Below are positions 18,901 to 25,325 of a stretch of DNA of 64,000 nt, one piece after another. This stretch comes from Frateuria flava (lineage in GTDB: Bacteria; Pseudomonadota; Gammaproteobacteria; Xanthomonadales; Rhodanobacteraceae). Below the pieces are notes generated by a model. It was not told the origin of the DNA. It did no database searches and worked only from the letters and a program-made list of their open reading frames with translations. The DNA lies in assembly GCF_017837635.1 (NCBI RefSeq), contig NZ_JAGJRS010000022.1, forward strand, positions 124,001 to 188,000, in the 5' to 3' direction. How positions within the stretch are numbered: the stretch's first letter is position 1; each line of letters begins with the position of its first letter. The translations under genes and the position numbers were made by a program.

Positions 18901-21900
18901 CTGGGCAGCGGAACCATCGCCGGCCATCTCTCGGCGACTAGTAATGGCGGCGCGATCAGCCAGTCGGGTGCGTTGACGGTGACCGGTACGAGCACGCTCG
19001 ATGCAGCCACGGGCTCCATCACGCTCGCGAACGCCGGCAACGATTTCCAGGGCAGCGTGGGCCTCACCGGCGCCGGCCTGTCCGTGCGCGACGCCGAGGA
19101 CCTGACCATCGGCGCGCTGGCCGCCGCGGCCAATACCGACGTCAGCCTGGTCGCGGGCGGGTCGCTGATCCTGCCGGTGTCGGGGATCGACACCGGCACG
19201 GGCGATCTCGTGCTCACCGCCAATGGCGGCACGCTGGCCACCCAGGGCACGCTCAGCGGCGCGAACGTCTCGCTGCAAGGCCGCGACGGCCTGACGCTGG
19301 CGCACGACGTGAACGCGACCGGCACGCTGACCCTGGCCAGCACCGGCGGCGACATCACGCAGACCGCCGGCGTGCTCACTGCCGCCACACTGACCGGCAA
19401 CGCGCTGGGCAACGTGACGCTCGGCTCGGCCAACGCCATCGCCGCACTCGGCAGCTTCAGCGCCGACGGCTTCCTGCTCCGCACCGCGGGCGACCTGACC
19501 GTCAACGGTGCGGTGGCGGGCGGTGCCGGCGGCGTGGATATCGGCACCGGCGGCCTGTTGAAGGTCGCGGCGGGCATCAGTGGCCAGGCCATCGCGCTGC
19601 AGGGCGCCGGCATCAGCCAGACCGCCGGCAGCATCGACGCCGGCACCGGCCAGGTCGGGCTAACCTCCAGCGCGGGCATCACCCAGGCCGGCGGCTCGAT
19701 CACCGCCGGCACGCTGACCGGCAGTGCCATGGCCGATGCCAGCCTCGCCGGTGCCAACCATCTCCTCAGCCTGGGCAGTTTCGACGCGGCCAACCTGTCG
19801 CTGACCAACGCGCAGGACCTGGTGCTGGCAGGCCCGGTCACGACCAGCGGCGCCACCGCGCTGACGATCGGCGGTGACCTGGCCGTCAACGGCACGCTCG
19901 ATGCAGCCAGCATTTCGCTGGACGTGGACGGCGCGATCAGCGAAGGCGCCAGTGGCAATCTCGTCACCGGCACACTGGGCGGCCAGGCGGGCGGCAGCGT
20001 CACCCTGACCCGCGGCAACCACGTCGGCACGCTGGGGAACTTCGCTGCCGCCAGCTTCGCGCTGACCAATGCGCAGGCGCTCACGGTCAACGGCAGCCTC
20101 GGCGTGGGCACGGGCAGCATCGCGCTGACCACCACCACGGGCGCGCTGAACATGGACTCCGCACTCAGCGGCGGCAGCATCGCGCTGGACTCGGCGGCCA
20201 ACCTGATGCTGGGCAAGGCGATCAACGCCACCACGCTGAGCCTGAAGTCCGCCGGTTCGATCAGCCAGACCGCCACCGGCCTGATTAGCGCCGGCACACT
20301 GAGTGGGCAATCCGCGGGGGCGACCACGCTGAACCAGGCCAACGCCATCTCCACGCTGGACAACTTCAGCGCGGACGGCTTCAGCCTCACCAGCACCCGC
20401 GCACTGACGGTCGCCGGCACGGTCGACGGTGGCGCCAGCACCGCGCTGGCCGCGGGCGGCAACCTGCGCATCGACGGCACCGTCAACGGCGACGCCACCT
20501 ACCTTTCGGCCGGCGGCACCATCACCGAGGGCGCCAGCGGGAACATCGTCGCCGACGCGCTCACCGGCAAGGCCAGCGGCACCGTCACGCTCGGTGGCGC
20601 CAACCACGTCGGCACGCTGGGCAACTTCCAGGCGGCCGGTTTCAGCCTGCACGACGCACAGGACCTGCGCGTCGCCGGTACGGTCGATGGCGGCGCGAGC
20701 ACCACGCTCGATACCGCCGGCAACCTGGTGATCAATGGCACGGTCAAGGGCAGCAGCACGCGCCTGAACGTGACCGGCGCACTGAGCGAAAGCGGCAGCG
20801 GCCGCATCATCGCCGACACGCTGGCCGGGCACGTCACCGGCAGCGCCAGCCTCACGGGCGACAACGCGGTGGCAAGCCTGGGCAATCTCGACGCGGCCGG
20901 GCTCAGCTTCACCGACACCCAGGCGCTGACCATCGCCGGCACCGTCGATGGCGGAGCCAGCACGGCGCTGACCACCAAGGCCGGCGGCCTCACCATCAAC
21001 GGCACACTGGACGGCACCAGCACCTCGCTCGCGATCGCCGGCGGCATCGACCAGTCCGACCAGGGCCGCATTACCGCAGGTACGCTGACCGGCCAGGCCG
21101 GCGGTGACGTCGCGCTGGACGGCGACAACCGCATCGACACCCTGGGCAGCTTCAGCGCGCGCGACTTCGCGCTGAGCAACGGCAAGGCACTGGCGGTGAA
21201 CGGGCCGTTGACCGCCAGCGGCGGCGACATCGCGCTGGCCACCACCGCGGGCAAGCTGGTCCTCAACACGGCGTTGAGCGGCAATACCATCGCGCTCGAT
21301 TCGGCTGGCGATCTGGCCCTGGCGCAGGCCATCCGCGGCGGAGCGGTGACCCTCGCGTCCGGCGGCAAGATCAGCCAGACCGCTGGCGGCGCCATCACCG
21401 CCGACAGCCTGAGCGGTCACTCGGCCGGCAGCACCACGCTCGACCAGGCCAATGCGATCGGCGCGCTCGACGACTTCACTGCCAACGGACTGACGGTCGC
21501 CACCAACCGGGCCCTCACCGTCACCGGCACGGTCGACGGCGGTGGCAACACCACGCTGATCACCGGTGGCAGTCTGGCGATCAACGGCTCGCTGACCGGC
21601 GACAGCACTACGCTGGCGGTCAGCGGCAACGTCAGCGAAGGCAGCGCCGGCAGCATCACCACGCACACGCTGAGCGGCCACGCCACCGGCGCCGTCGCGC
21701 TCACCGGTGCCAACCGCCTCGATACCCTGGGCGGGTTCACCGCCGCCGGCTTCGCGTTGAGCAACGGTCCGTCGCTCACCGTGACCGGCCCGCTCGACGG
21801 CGGCGCCAGCCTCAGCCTGACCACCACCCGTGGCGACCTGCTGATCAACGGACAGGTCAGGGGCAAGGCGACCACGCTGGTGTCCTCCGGCGCGATCACC

Positions 21901-22521
21901 GAGGGGCAGGGCGGCAGCATCGTCGCAGACACGCTCTCCGGCCGCGCCGGTGGTTACACCCAGCTTGGCAAGGCGAACAGTCCGCTGGCCAACTACATCG
22001 GCACGCTGGGCGGTTTCTCCTCGACGGCTGGCTTCAGCCTGACCAATGCGCAGACGCTGACGCTGGCCTCGGTCGGCGGCAGTGGCTACACCGTCGATGC
22101 GGGAACCTCGTCGCTGTACCTCGGGGTGACCGGCGGCGACCTGCTGCAGGTCGGCAAGACCTGGCTGTATGACGGCGAGGGCGCGTTCGCCTCGACCGGC
22201 CGCATTGGCACGTCCGACGCGCCCATCTACGTCACCGGTACCGGGCCCCAGGCCGTCGCGCTGGTCGGCATCCCGCCGGCCTACTTCTACGCGGTGAACG
22301 CCAGCGGCAACCTGCTGCCGCTCACCGGCGGCGACAGCGTCAACGTGCCGACCTCGCTGTTCACCAGTCGCGCGCAGAACGCCAACAACCATACGGACGT
22401 CTATATCGATCCGAGCGTGATCTCGGCCGACTACCGCTCGTACGGCATCGTGCCCTCCGGCATCCTGCTGCCTGCCGACCAGCAGGCCTGCGACCCGGAA
22501 GTGGAGGATTGCGATGAGTAA
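12958..22521 (+). CDS. TpsA exoprotein: very large filamentous-haemagglutinin-like repeat adhesin
   Basis: 3187 residues from the ATG at 12958; a TTG 6 bases upstream is possible but unlikely. A long signal peptide (~42 residues, ending PVQAG) precedes a TPS secretion domain (about 45-290) with SDKLVLNWQSFN and N-T-H-G-I-I-F-G, a variant of the N-P-N-G type motif. The remainder is predicted right-handed beta-helix built of two repeat classes: about 15 copies of an ~80-90-residue unit marked by N-D-F and SLGTLATG (bases ~15060-19070), then about 10 copies of a unit marked by N-x-x-x-x-LG-x-F and L-x-V-x-G (~19390-22050). The C-terminus carries two Cys seven residues apart (ACDPEVEDCDE). No toxin or protease domain was seen. 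It is secreted through the TpsB encoded just upstream and likely acts in adhesion or biofilm. Confidence 0.94.
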   Translation: MHTTCATFRKDSLASLRRKALPLSLSLLLCGALASAPVQAGGGVGRTTTPTGGTVVGGSASILQDGANVVINQTSDKLVLNWQSFNLGQDALVRFNQPGTSAIALNRILDQNPSQIFGQISSNGQVFLINTHGIIFGSTAQVNVGGLVASTLDLTPTDFLSNHFNLNAVGGGAGIVNHGTIAAASGGSVSLIGGSVANDGVILANYGRINLDGAEHAVLDFDGNGLINVQITGELKQRLDAKAAVSNAGTLQADGGTVVLEAAAARDLFTNLVNNSGVIDAGAISHDGGAVRLVARGGDTVSSGRIDATGTHGGSVQLLSDRNVGVTGGSIDASGTFGGGDIRVGGGWQGGEGLQTAKAVYVDGDATLKADATRNGDGGSVVVWGNQVNNFYGSISARGGAYGGDGGRVETSSHEGLNAQGHVDASAAHGNMGSWLLDPYNITISSGTDSKVSGGPVYTPSGNPSVVNAGEIGTALTGGTSVYVFTNTAGGSQNGDITVNAPITASGAGQLYLQAFGSIFVNDDITAAAGQSLDVHLWANYAGTAGASTYTKGSCTTACVVSIGDTGAATIDTHDGLVDILASGAVKIGNSTNTAVVNAATLTIGSASNKVASIKEGSNGSIVATTVTARATNGITLANSANAIGTANLYGGTTQISDSTSLVLGTVATGSLTATTSGTLGFAGGSVSGNLTATSNGDISQTGALTVTGTSSFSAGAGLITLTQANNDFQDAVSLGGGAAQITDKNALTLDQVSTDDLVATSTGALNLGTGTVGGNLTATSNNGAITQASGGLAVTGTSTIHAGTGSITLADAANDFTGLVTLAGGATQITSSGALSLGTLATGNLTVDSGDLLTFAGGTVTGSLDATSAGNLGQTGALDVTGISSFTSSGGGTVTLTQTGNVFGGAVSLTGGATQITSGGALSLGTLATGNLTATSSGALDLGQGSVGGALVATSNGGAITQDGALAVTAASTLDAGGAAITLADAGNVFTGAVSAAGGDVSLQSSGDLTVAALTSGTDASVSLIAGGSLFLPTAAIDTGLGNLTLAANGGNLGINGNLSGADVSLASHDGLVLAYDVTASGTLGLGSSSGAITQTAGTLTAGGTSAITAAGDITLAGAANDFQDAVSLNGGSVQITDANALVLGTLATGNLTTNSAGSLTLGAGTVGGNLVATSGGAIDQASGGFVVTGTSSLDAGANAITLTDTGNDFAGAVSLTGGTVAITDSNALSLGTLATGALTATSTGALDLGQGAIGGNLTATSHGGAISQAGGLAISGTSDIDAGSGAITLDNSANSFAGAVSLAGGTTRITNSGSLALGTLGTGDLTVVSAGTLSFVGGSVGGNLNATSAGDISQSGALVVTGTSSVDAGTGAITLTQANNDFGGAVSLAGGATQIVDRNALVLGTLATGNLAATSHGNLNLGTGSLSSTLVVTSNGGAISQAAGGLVISGNATVNAGSGAITLNDAANDFGGTVNLVGGATRVTDANALALGTLSTANLTAVSHGALNLGSGTVAGNLAATSNDGAISQSGGLTVNGTSAIDAGNAGISLAGPGNDFIGAVSLSNSGAHNVAVDNGSHALVLGSSTVGTGTLSLTGLGLTQVGGITQAAGGGAVTLAAGSGALVLDNAGNDFTGTVDAQGASVSLTTLGDLHVVGMNVATNGSLSLVAGGALDLASFGAIDTGTGDLTLSAGDGLATSADLGGNNVSLTGGAGLTLNGNVTASGTLYLGSTNAAISQTAGALSAAGTTTVDAGTGTITLTSAGNDFQGAVSLTGGSAQIVDANVLTLGTLATDDLTATSTGNLGLGKGTVAGTLLATSNGGAISQASGGLTVNGTSTLDAGSSAITLADGNNDFVGTVSLSGGAVGITDRNALSLGTLATGSLAATSTGALDLGAGTISGNLVTGSNGGAITQDGALTVSGTSSIDAGSGAITLASAANDFTGAVSVAGGTTQLVDANALTLGALDTGALSVTSTGALNLGSGTIAGHLSATSNGGAISQSGALTVTGTSTLDAATGSITLANAGNDFQGSVGLTGAGLSVRDAEDLTIGALAAAANTDVSLVAGGSLILPVSGIDTGTGDLVLTANGGTLATQGTLSGANVSLQGRDGLTLAHDVNATGTLTLASTGGDITQTAGVLTAATLTGNALGNVTLGSANAIAALGSFSADGFLLRTAGDLTVNGAVAGGAGGVDIGTGGLLKVAAGISGQAIALQGAGISQTAGSIDAGTGQVGLTSSAGITQAGGSITAGTLTGSAMADASLAGANHLLSLGSFDAANLSLTNAQDLVLAGPVTTSGATALTIGGDLAVNGTLDAASISLDVDGAISEGASGNLVTGTLGGQAGGSVTLTRGNHVGTLGNFAAASFALTNAQALTVNGSLGVGTGSIALTTTTGALNMDSALSGGSIALDSAANLMLGKAINATTLSLKSAGSISQTATGLISAGTLSGQSAGATTLNQANAISTLDNFSADGFSLTSTRALTVAGTVDGGASTALAAGGNLRIDGTVNGDATYLSAGGTITEGASGNIVADALTGKASGTVTLGGANHVGTLGNFQAAGFSLHDAQDLRVAGTVDGGASTTLDTAGNLVINGTVKGSSTRLNVTGALSESGSGRIIADTLAGHVTGSASLTGDNAVASLGNLDAAGLSFTDTQALTIAGTVDGGASTALTTKAGGLTINGTLDGTSTSLAIAGGIDQSDQGRITAGTLTGQAGGDVALDGDNRIDTLGSFSARDFALSNGKALAVNGPLTASGGDIALATTAGKLVLNTALSGNTIALDSAGDLALAQAIRGGAVTLASGGKISQTAGGAITADSLSGHSAGSTTLDQANAIGALDDFTANGLTVATNRALTVTGTVDGGGNTTLITGGSLAINGSLTGDSTTLAVSGNVSEGSAGSITTHTLSGHATGAVALTGANRLDTLGGFTAAGFALSNGPSLTVTGPLDGGASLSLTTTRGDLLINGQVRGKATTLVSSGAITEGQGGSIVADTLSGRAGGYTQLGKANSPLANYIGTLGGFSSTAGFSLTNAQTLTLASVGGSGYTVDAGTSSLYLGVTGGDLLQVGKTWLYDGEGAFASTGRIGTSDAPIYVTGTGPQAVALVGIPPAYFYAVNASGNLLPLTGGDSVNVPTSLFTSRAQNANNHTDVYIDPSVISADYRSYGIVPSGILLPADQQACDPEVEDCDE
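15060..19070 (+). repeat. Class 1 coding repeats of the TpsA adhesin (about 15 units)
   Basis: Imperfect tandem repeats of roughly 240-270 bases inside tpsA. Each encodes a unit with the landmarks ITLxxAxNDF, then AVSLxGGxxQI, then LGTLATGNLTATS, then GTVxGNL and GGAISQ. I counted 15 N-[DSV]-F landmarks. Some copies share long near-identical DNA runs, so unequal crossing-over or collapse in short-read assemblies is likely. Confidence 0.85.
19390..22050 (+). repeat. Class 2 coding repeats of the TpsA adhesin (about 10 units)
   Basis: A second, distinct repeat family in the distal third of tpsA. Landmarks are GTLxGxAxGxxxL, then N-[AHR]-[IVL]-x-x-LG-x-F, then a DAQxLxVxGxVDGGAS strand. Ten copies were counted by the LG-x-F landmark. 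The sharp change from class 1 near base 19400 marks two structural segments of the fibre. Confidence 0.8.
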
Positions 22522-23608
22522 GGCGCTGCGCCTGCGCCAGGCGGCCGGGCTCGGGCTGCTCTTCGCGCTGGCCGCACCGGCGTGGGCGCAGCTTCCGCCG
22601 CGGTTGACGGCCGGGAGCGTGGCCGACCAGCTCGACGCCGCACGGCAACGCCTGGCCGGCCAGCCGGCCGCCGCGGCGACGACGGCGCAGTTGCAGGCGC
22701 TCGCGCAAAACCTGCGTGGCTCGCTGGGCAAACAGCTCGCGCAGCCGCTGACCGCGCTGGACGACCGCGCGCGCGGCCAGGTCCTGCGCGCGCACGCCGC
22801 CGCGCAGCTGGCCTCGGACTTTCTCGACAACGCCGGCGGTTGTCGCGAGGGCGAGCTCGCGGCCATGGCGCAGGCGCTTGCGCTGTCGGTCCGCCGGCTC
22901 GCGCAGGCGCCGGCCGAGGGCAAGCCGATGCAGGCGACCATCGACCGGCTCGAAACGGCGGACCATGCGGCCGTTTTCGCGCTGCGCGTGGCGGACACGT
23001 CGGTCACGCTGGCGCTGGTGGGCAGCGAACTGCACGATCCGCAGTGCCCGGACCCGCAGTTGACCGCGACTGATCCCAACGGTACGCCGCTGGCCGTGCA
23101 ACCGCGTATCACCGGAGTGCTGCCCACGCGCATCGAATTCGAGTGGCCCGCGACCGCATCGCTCGTGCCGGGCAGCTACGTGCTGCACGCGCGGCCGCAG
23201 CACAAGGCCTTCCTGGTCGGCTGCAGCGCGCAACCGGAGGCGACTGTCGCGGTGCAAGTGGTGCCGGCGCCGACCTTCACCGTCGGCTATGCGCTGGACG
23301 CGGTGTGCGGCCGGGCCGACCCGCGCACGGTCGCGCTGGGCAAGGGTACGTTGCCGCCGCTGGATGGTTACGGGGCGACCGTGGCGCAGGCTATCGACAC
23401 GTCGGCCTGCGCCGACCCGGTGGCCTTCCGGATTTCCGCCACGGGCGCCTATGCCGACGGCGCCAGTGCAACGGCCGGTCCGTTCGAGCAGAGCGCGGAC
23501 GCCAATGCCACCGTGGGGCTTCCGGGCGGCCTGTCGTTGAGCTGGGATCCGGCGGTACGCCAGCTGTTCGTGCGTTCGGGTGCGCCAATGTGCAAGGGCG
23601 TGCGTTGA
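22514..23608 (+). CDS. Cys-rich exported protein, third gene of the two-partner secretion operon
   Basis: 364 residues. A clear signal peptide (~25 residues, AAPAWAQ) is followed by a helical Ala-rich first half (~25-140) and a beta-rich second half. The mature part has six Cys (GGC, PQC, VGC, VCG, SAC and MCKG near the end), an even number, which fits disulfides in the periplasm or outside. Its ATG lies 8 bases inside tpsA, so translation is coupled. No known family was recognised; it is not an HMWC-type glycosyltransferase. Context suggests a helper for TpsA folding, glycan or cell-wall docking, or surface anchoring, but this is inference. Confidence 0.75.
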   Translation: MSKALRLRQAAGLGLLFALAAPAWAQLPPRLTAGSVADQLDAARQRLAGQPAAAATTAQLQALAQNLRGSLGKQLAQPLTALDDRARGQVLRAHAAAQLASDFLDNAGGCREGELAAMAQALALSVRRLAQAPAEGKPMQATIDRLETADHAAVFALRVADTSVTLALVGSELHDPQCPDPQLTATDPNGTPLAVQPRITGVLPTRIEFEWPATASLVPGSYVLHARPQHKAFLVGCSAQPEATVAVQVVPAPTFTVGYALDAVCGRADPRTVALGKGTLPPLDGYGATVAQAIDTSACADPVAFRISATGAYADGASATAGPFEQSADANATVGLPGGLSLSWDPAVRQLFVRSGAPMCKGVR

Positions 23609-24146
23609 CCTTCAGCCCCGTCTCCCGCTCGAGGAGGGGGTGGGGCTCGCGGGAGCGTCTCCCGCATGCGATGCCAGGATCCGATCTTGCGTGGCCGCTA
23701 CGCGACCGGGCCGCCTGCGGCGGGCTTCCGATCGCCTGCCGGCGCCGGGGGCGATTGTCTTTTCGACCCAGGAAAATTGACGGCCTGGCTGAGCACGGGG
23801 GACCAAGCGTCATGGCGCCTGTGCGCTCAGCTTGCTCCGTCACTTGCTCTGGAGGAGCTGCCGCCGCTTAACCGCGGGCGCTTGGGAGCTGAGGCAACAG
23901 GACTTGTGGGTCCGGGGCACGAGCGCTGCACTCGGCTCCCTCTCCCCACCGGGGAGATGGCTGGGGTGAGGGGCTGGGGCTCGCGCGAATGTCCGCGGGA
24001 GCGCTGCATGGATATCGCTTTTGCGTGCCCTTGCTGCGACCTGGCTCGCTTCCGGTCGCCTGCTGGCGACGGCTGTGGCTTGCGGAAGTGCCTGCAAGCG
24101 CCAGATGCCTGAGGTGGCGCCGCGAGGTGGCGCGGCGCCACGCGGG
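23609..24146. repeat. 538-bp gap with two diverged copies of an intergenic repeat
   Basis: No convincing gene. Two stretches, about 23625-23765 and 23950-24085, look like diverged direct copies of each other: each runs GGGG-TGGGGCTCGCG, a Cys/Met-like GCATG block, CTTTTGCGTG or CTTGCGTGG, GCGACC, and CTTCCG-TCGCCTGC. The second is preceded by the dyad CTCCCTCTCCCCACCGGGGAG (about 23937-23957), a repeat also found near 44790. This gap lies between the adhesin operon and the oppositely oriented tssA (tail-to-tail), so a terminator role is possible. Confidence 0.55.
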
Positions 24147-25178
24147 TTATTCCTCGTTCGGGCCCGAGATCACTTCCATCTCGCTGACGCCGCCGGGCGC
24201 CAGGTCCTTGAGCAGGTCGAGGAAGTTCTTGCCGACCAGGCGCTGGGCGCGGCGCAGCAGCAGCGGGACCGGGCTGGAGGGTTCGCAGCGCGCGTAGTAG
24301 TCGCAGATCTCGTCGATCCGGCGCAGGACGTCCTGCGGCGTCTCGATGCGTCCCGGCACGCCGGTGCGCGTGGCCGGGCCGGACGGCTCGCCGTCCTCGG
24401 CGGCGGTTTCGCCTTCACCGGCAATATCGGGATTGCGCCGGGCTGCCTGCGATTCGACGAATTTCTTCAATTCGTAACTGTCGGTCAGCAGGGGCTTGAG
24501 GTCCGGGCCGGCGGTGCCGATGCGGTCGTTGAAAATCCGGTCGATCGCCTTGGCTTCGTCGAGGATGCGCGTCACGGCTTCCAGCGTGCCGGCGAGTTCG
24601 TCTTCAGGGCAATCGAGGCAGCAGGCCTCGATTTCCGTCATGCTCGGTAGCGCCTCGTCGCCCGCATCGATTTTTACCGTGCCATTGGCGATGCGCAGAT
24701 CGCGCAGAGAAAACCGGCCGAGCCGCAGCGACTGAACGAACGGCGTATTACGGAAATAGGCGAGCAGCCCCATGGGATTGGCGATCGCCGAGACGGCGTT
24801 GACGCGCGCGGTCGGATCGTCGTCGTCCTCGGCGTCCAGTTGCGGGTGCACGCCCTCCCAATGGTCTTCGAGCAGACCGCGGATCAGCGCCAGGCCGGCG
24901 GCCCATCCGGGCATCCCGCCGGTGCGCATCCAGGCGGTCGCCAGGTGCGTGGCCACGCGCAGGTCGCGCGAGCGCTGGAGCAGTCCGGTGGCGAGCGAGT
25001 CGACCTCGTCCCAGTCCGGCTCCTCGGCCGCCTTGACGCTGTCGCCCATGGCGCGTTCGGCGCGCGGCGCGGCCGCCCGTTCGAGCGCCATGAAATCGGG
25101 ATCGTATTCGAGGTCGCTGCCGGTGGGCGAGTCGCCATCCAGCGGGGCGAGAAAGGCTGCCGGGTCGTAACGCGTCAT
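24147..25178 (-). CDS. tssA: Type VI secretion protein TssA (ImpA N-terminal family), short form
   Basis: 343 residues from the ATG at 25178, chosen because it follows an AGGGGA ribosome site and matches the family start (YDPAAFLAPLDGDSPTGSDLEYD). Residues ~8-130 are the ImpA N-terminal domain (SPTGSDLEYDPDF, then WMRTGGMPGW and L-x-DHWEGVHP). The C-terminal ~60 residues have the conserved RIDEICDYYARCEPSSPVP and FLDLLKDLAP patterns. TssA caps and primes baseplate and sheath assembly. This is a short-type TssA. It lies opposite to the other T6SS genes, on the far side of the adhesin operon; the FUSC gene upstream ends 147 bases away. Confidence 0.92.
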   Translation of the reverse strand: MTRYDPAAFLAPLDGDSPTGSDLEYDPDFMALERAAAPRAERAMGDSVKAAEEPDWDEVDSLATGLLQRSRDLRVATHLATAWMRTGGMPGWAAGLALIRGLLEDHWEGVHPQLDAEDDDDPTARVNAVSAIANPMGLLAYFRNTPFVQSLRLGRFSLRDLRIANGTVKIDAGDEALPSMTEIEACCLDCPEDELAGTLEAVTRILDEAKAIDRIFNDRIGTAGPDLKPLLTDSYELKKFVESQAARRNPDIAGEGETAAEDGEPSGPATRTGVPGRIETPQDVLRRIDEICDYYARCEPSSPVPLLLRRAQRLVGKNFLDLLKDLAPGGVSEMEVISGPNEE

Positions 25179-25325
25179 CGTCAGTAAATCCCCTGTGGTA
25201 CCGCGGGATAATACAACACGGATAATGCGGTACCGACACAATGCGGTATCAAAAAAATGCGTGGATAAATTACGCTGCGATTTACGCAATACCGGCGTGT
25301 GAAAATCGCCAGGTACCGACGTGGG

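Noticed and set aside
12934-19305. A 2123-codon open frame on the - strand antisense to the adhesin
   Set aside because: It is the complement of GC-rich coding repeats. Its Arg/Gly/Ala/Gln-rich composition, with no domain and no ribosome site, marks it as a shadow of tpsA.
12958-22521. Contact-dependent inhibition (CdiA) toxin
   Set aside because: No VENN-type motif, no C-terminal toxin domain and no small immunity gene follow; the end is short with a Cys pair, as in retained adhesins.
22514-23608. HMWC-type glycosyltransferase as the third gene of the TPS operon
   Set aside because: HMWC is a large cytoplasmic enzyme; this product has a signal peptide, is short and has no glycosyltransferase motif.
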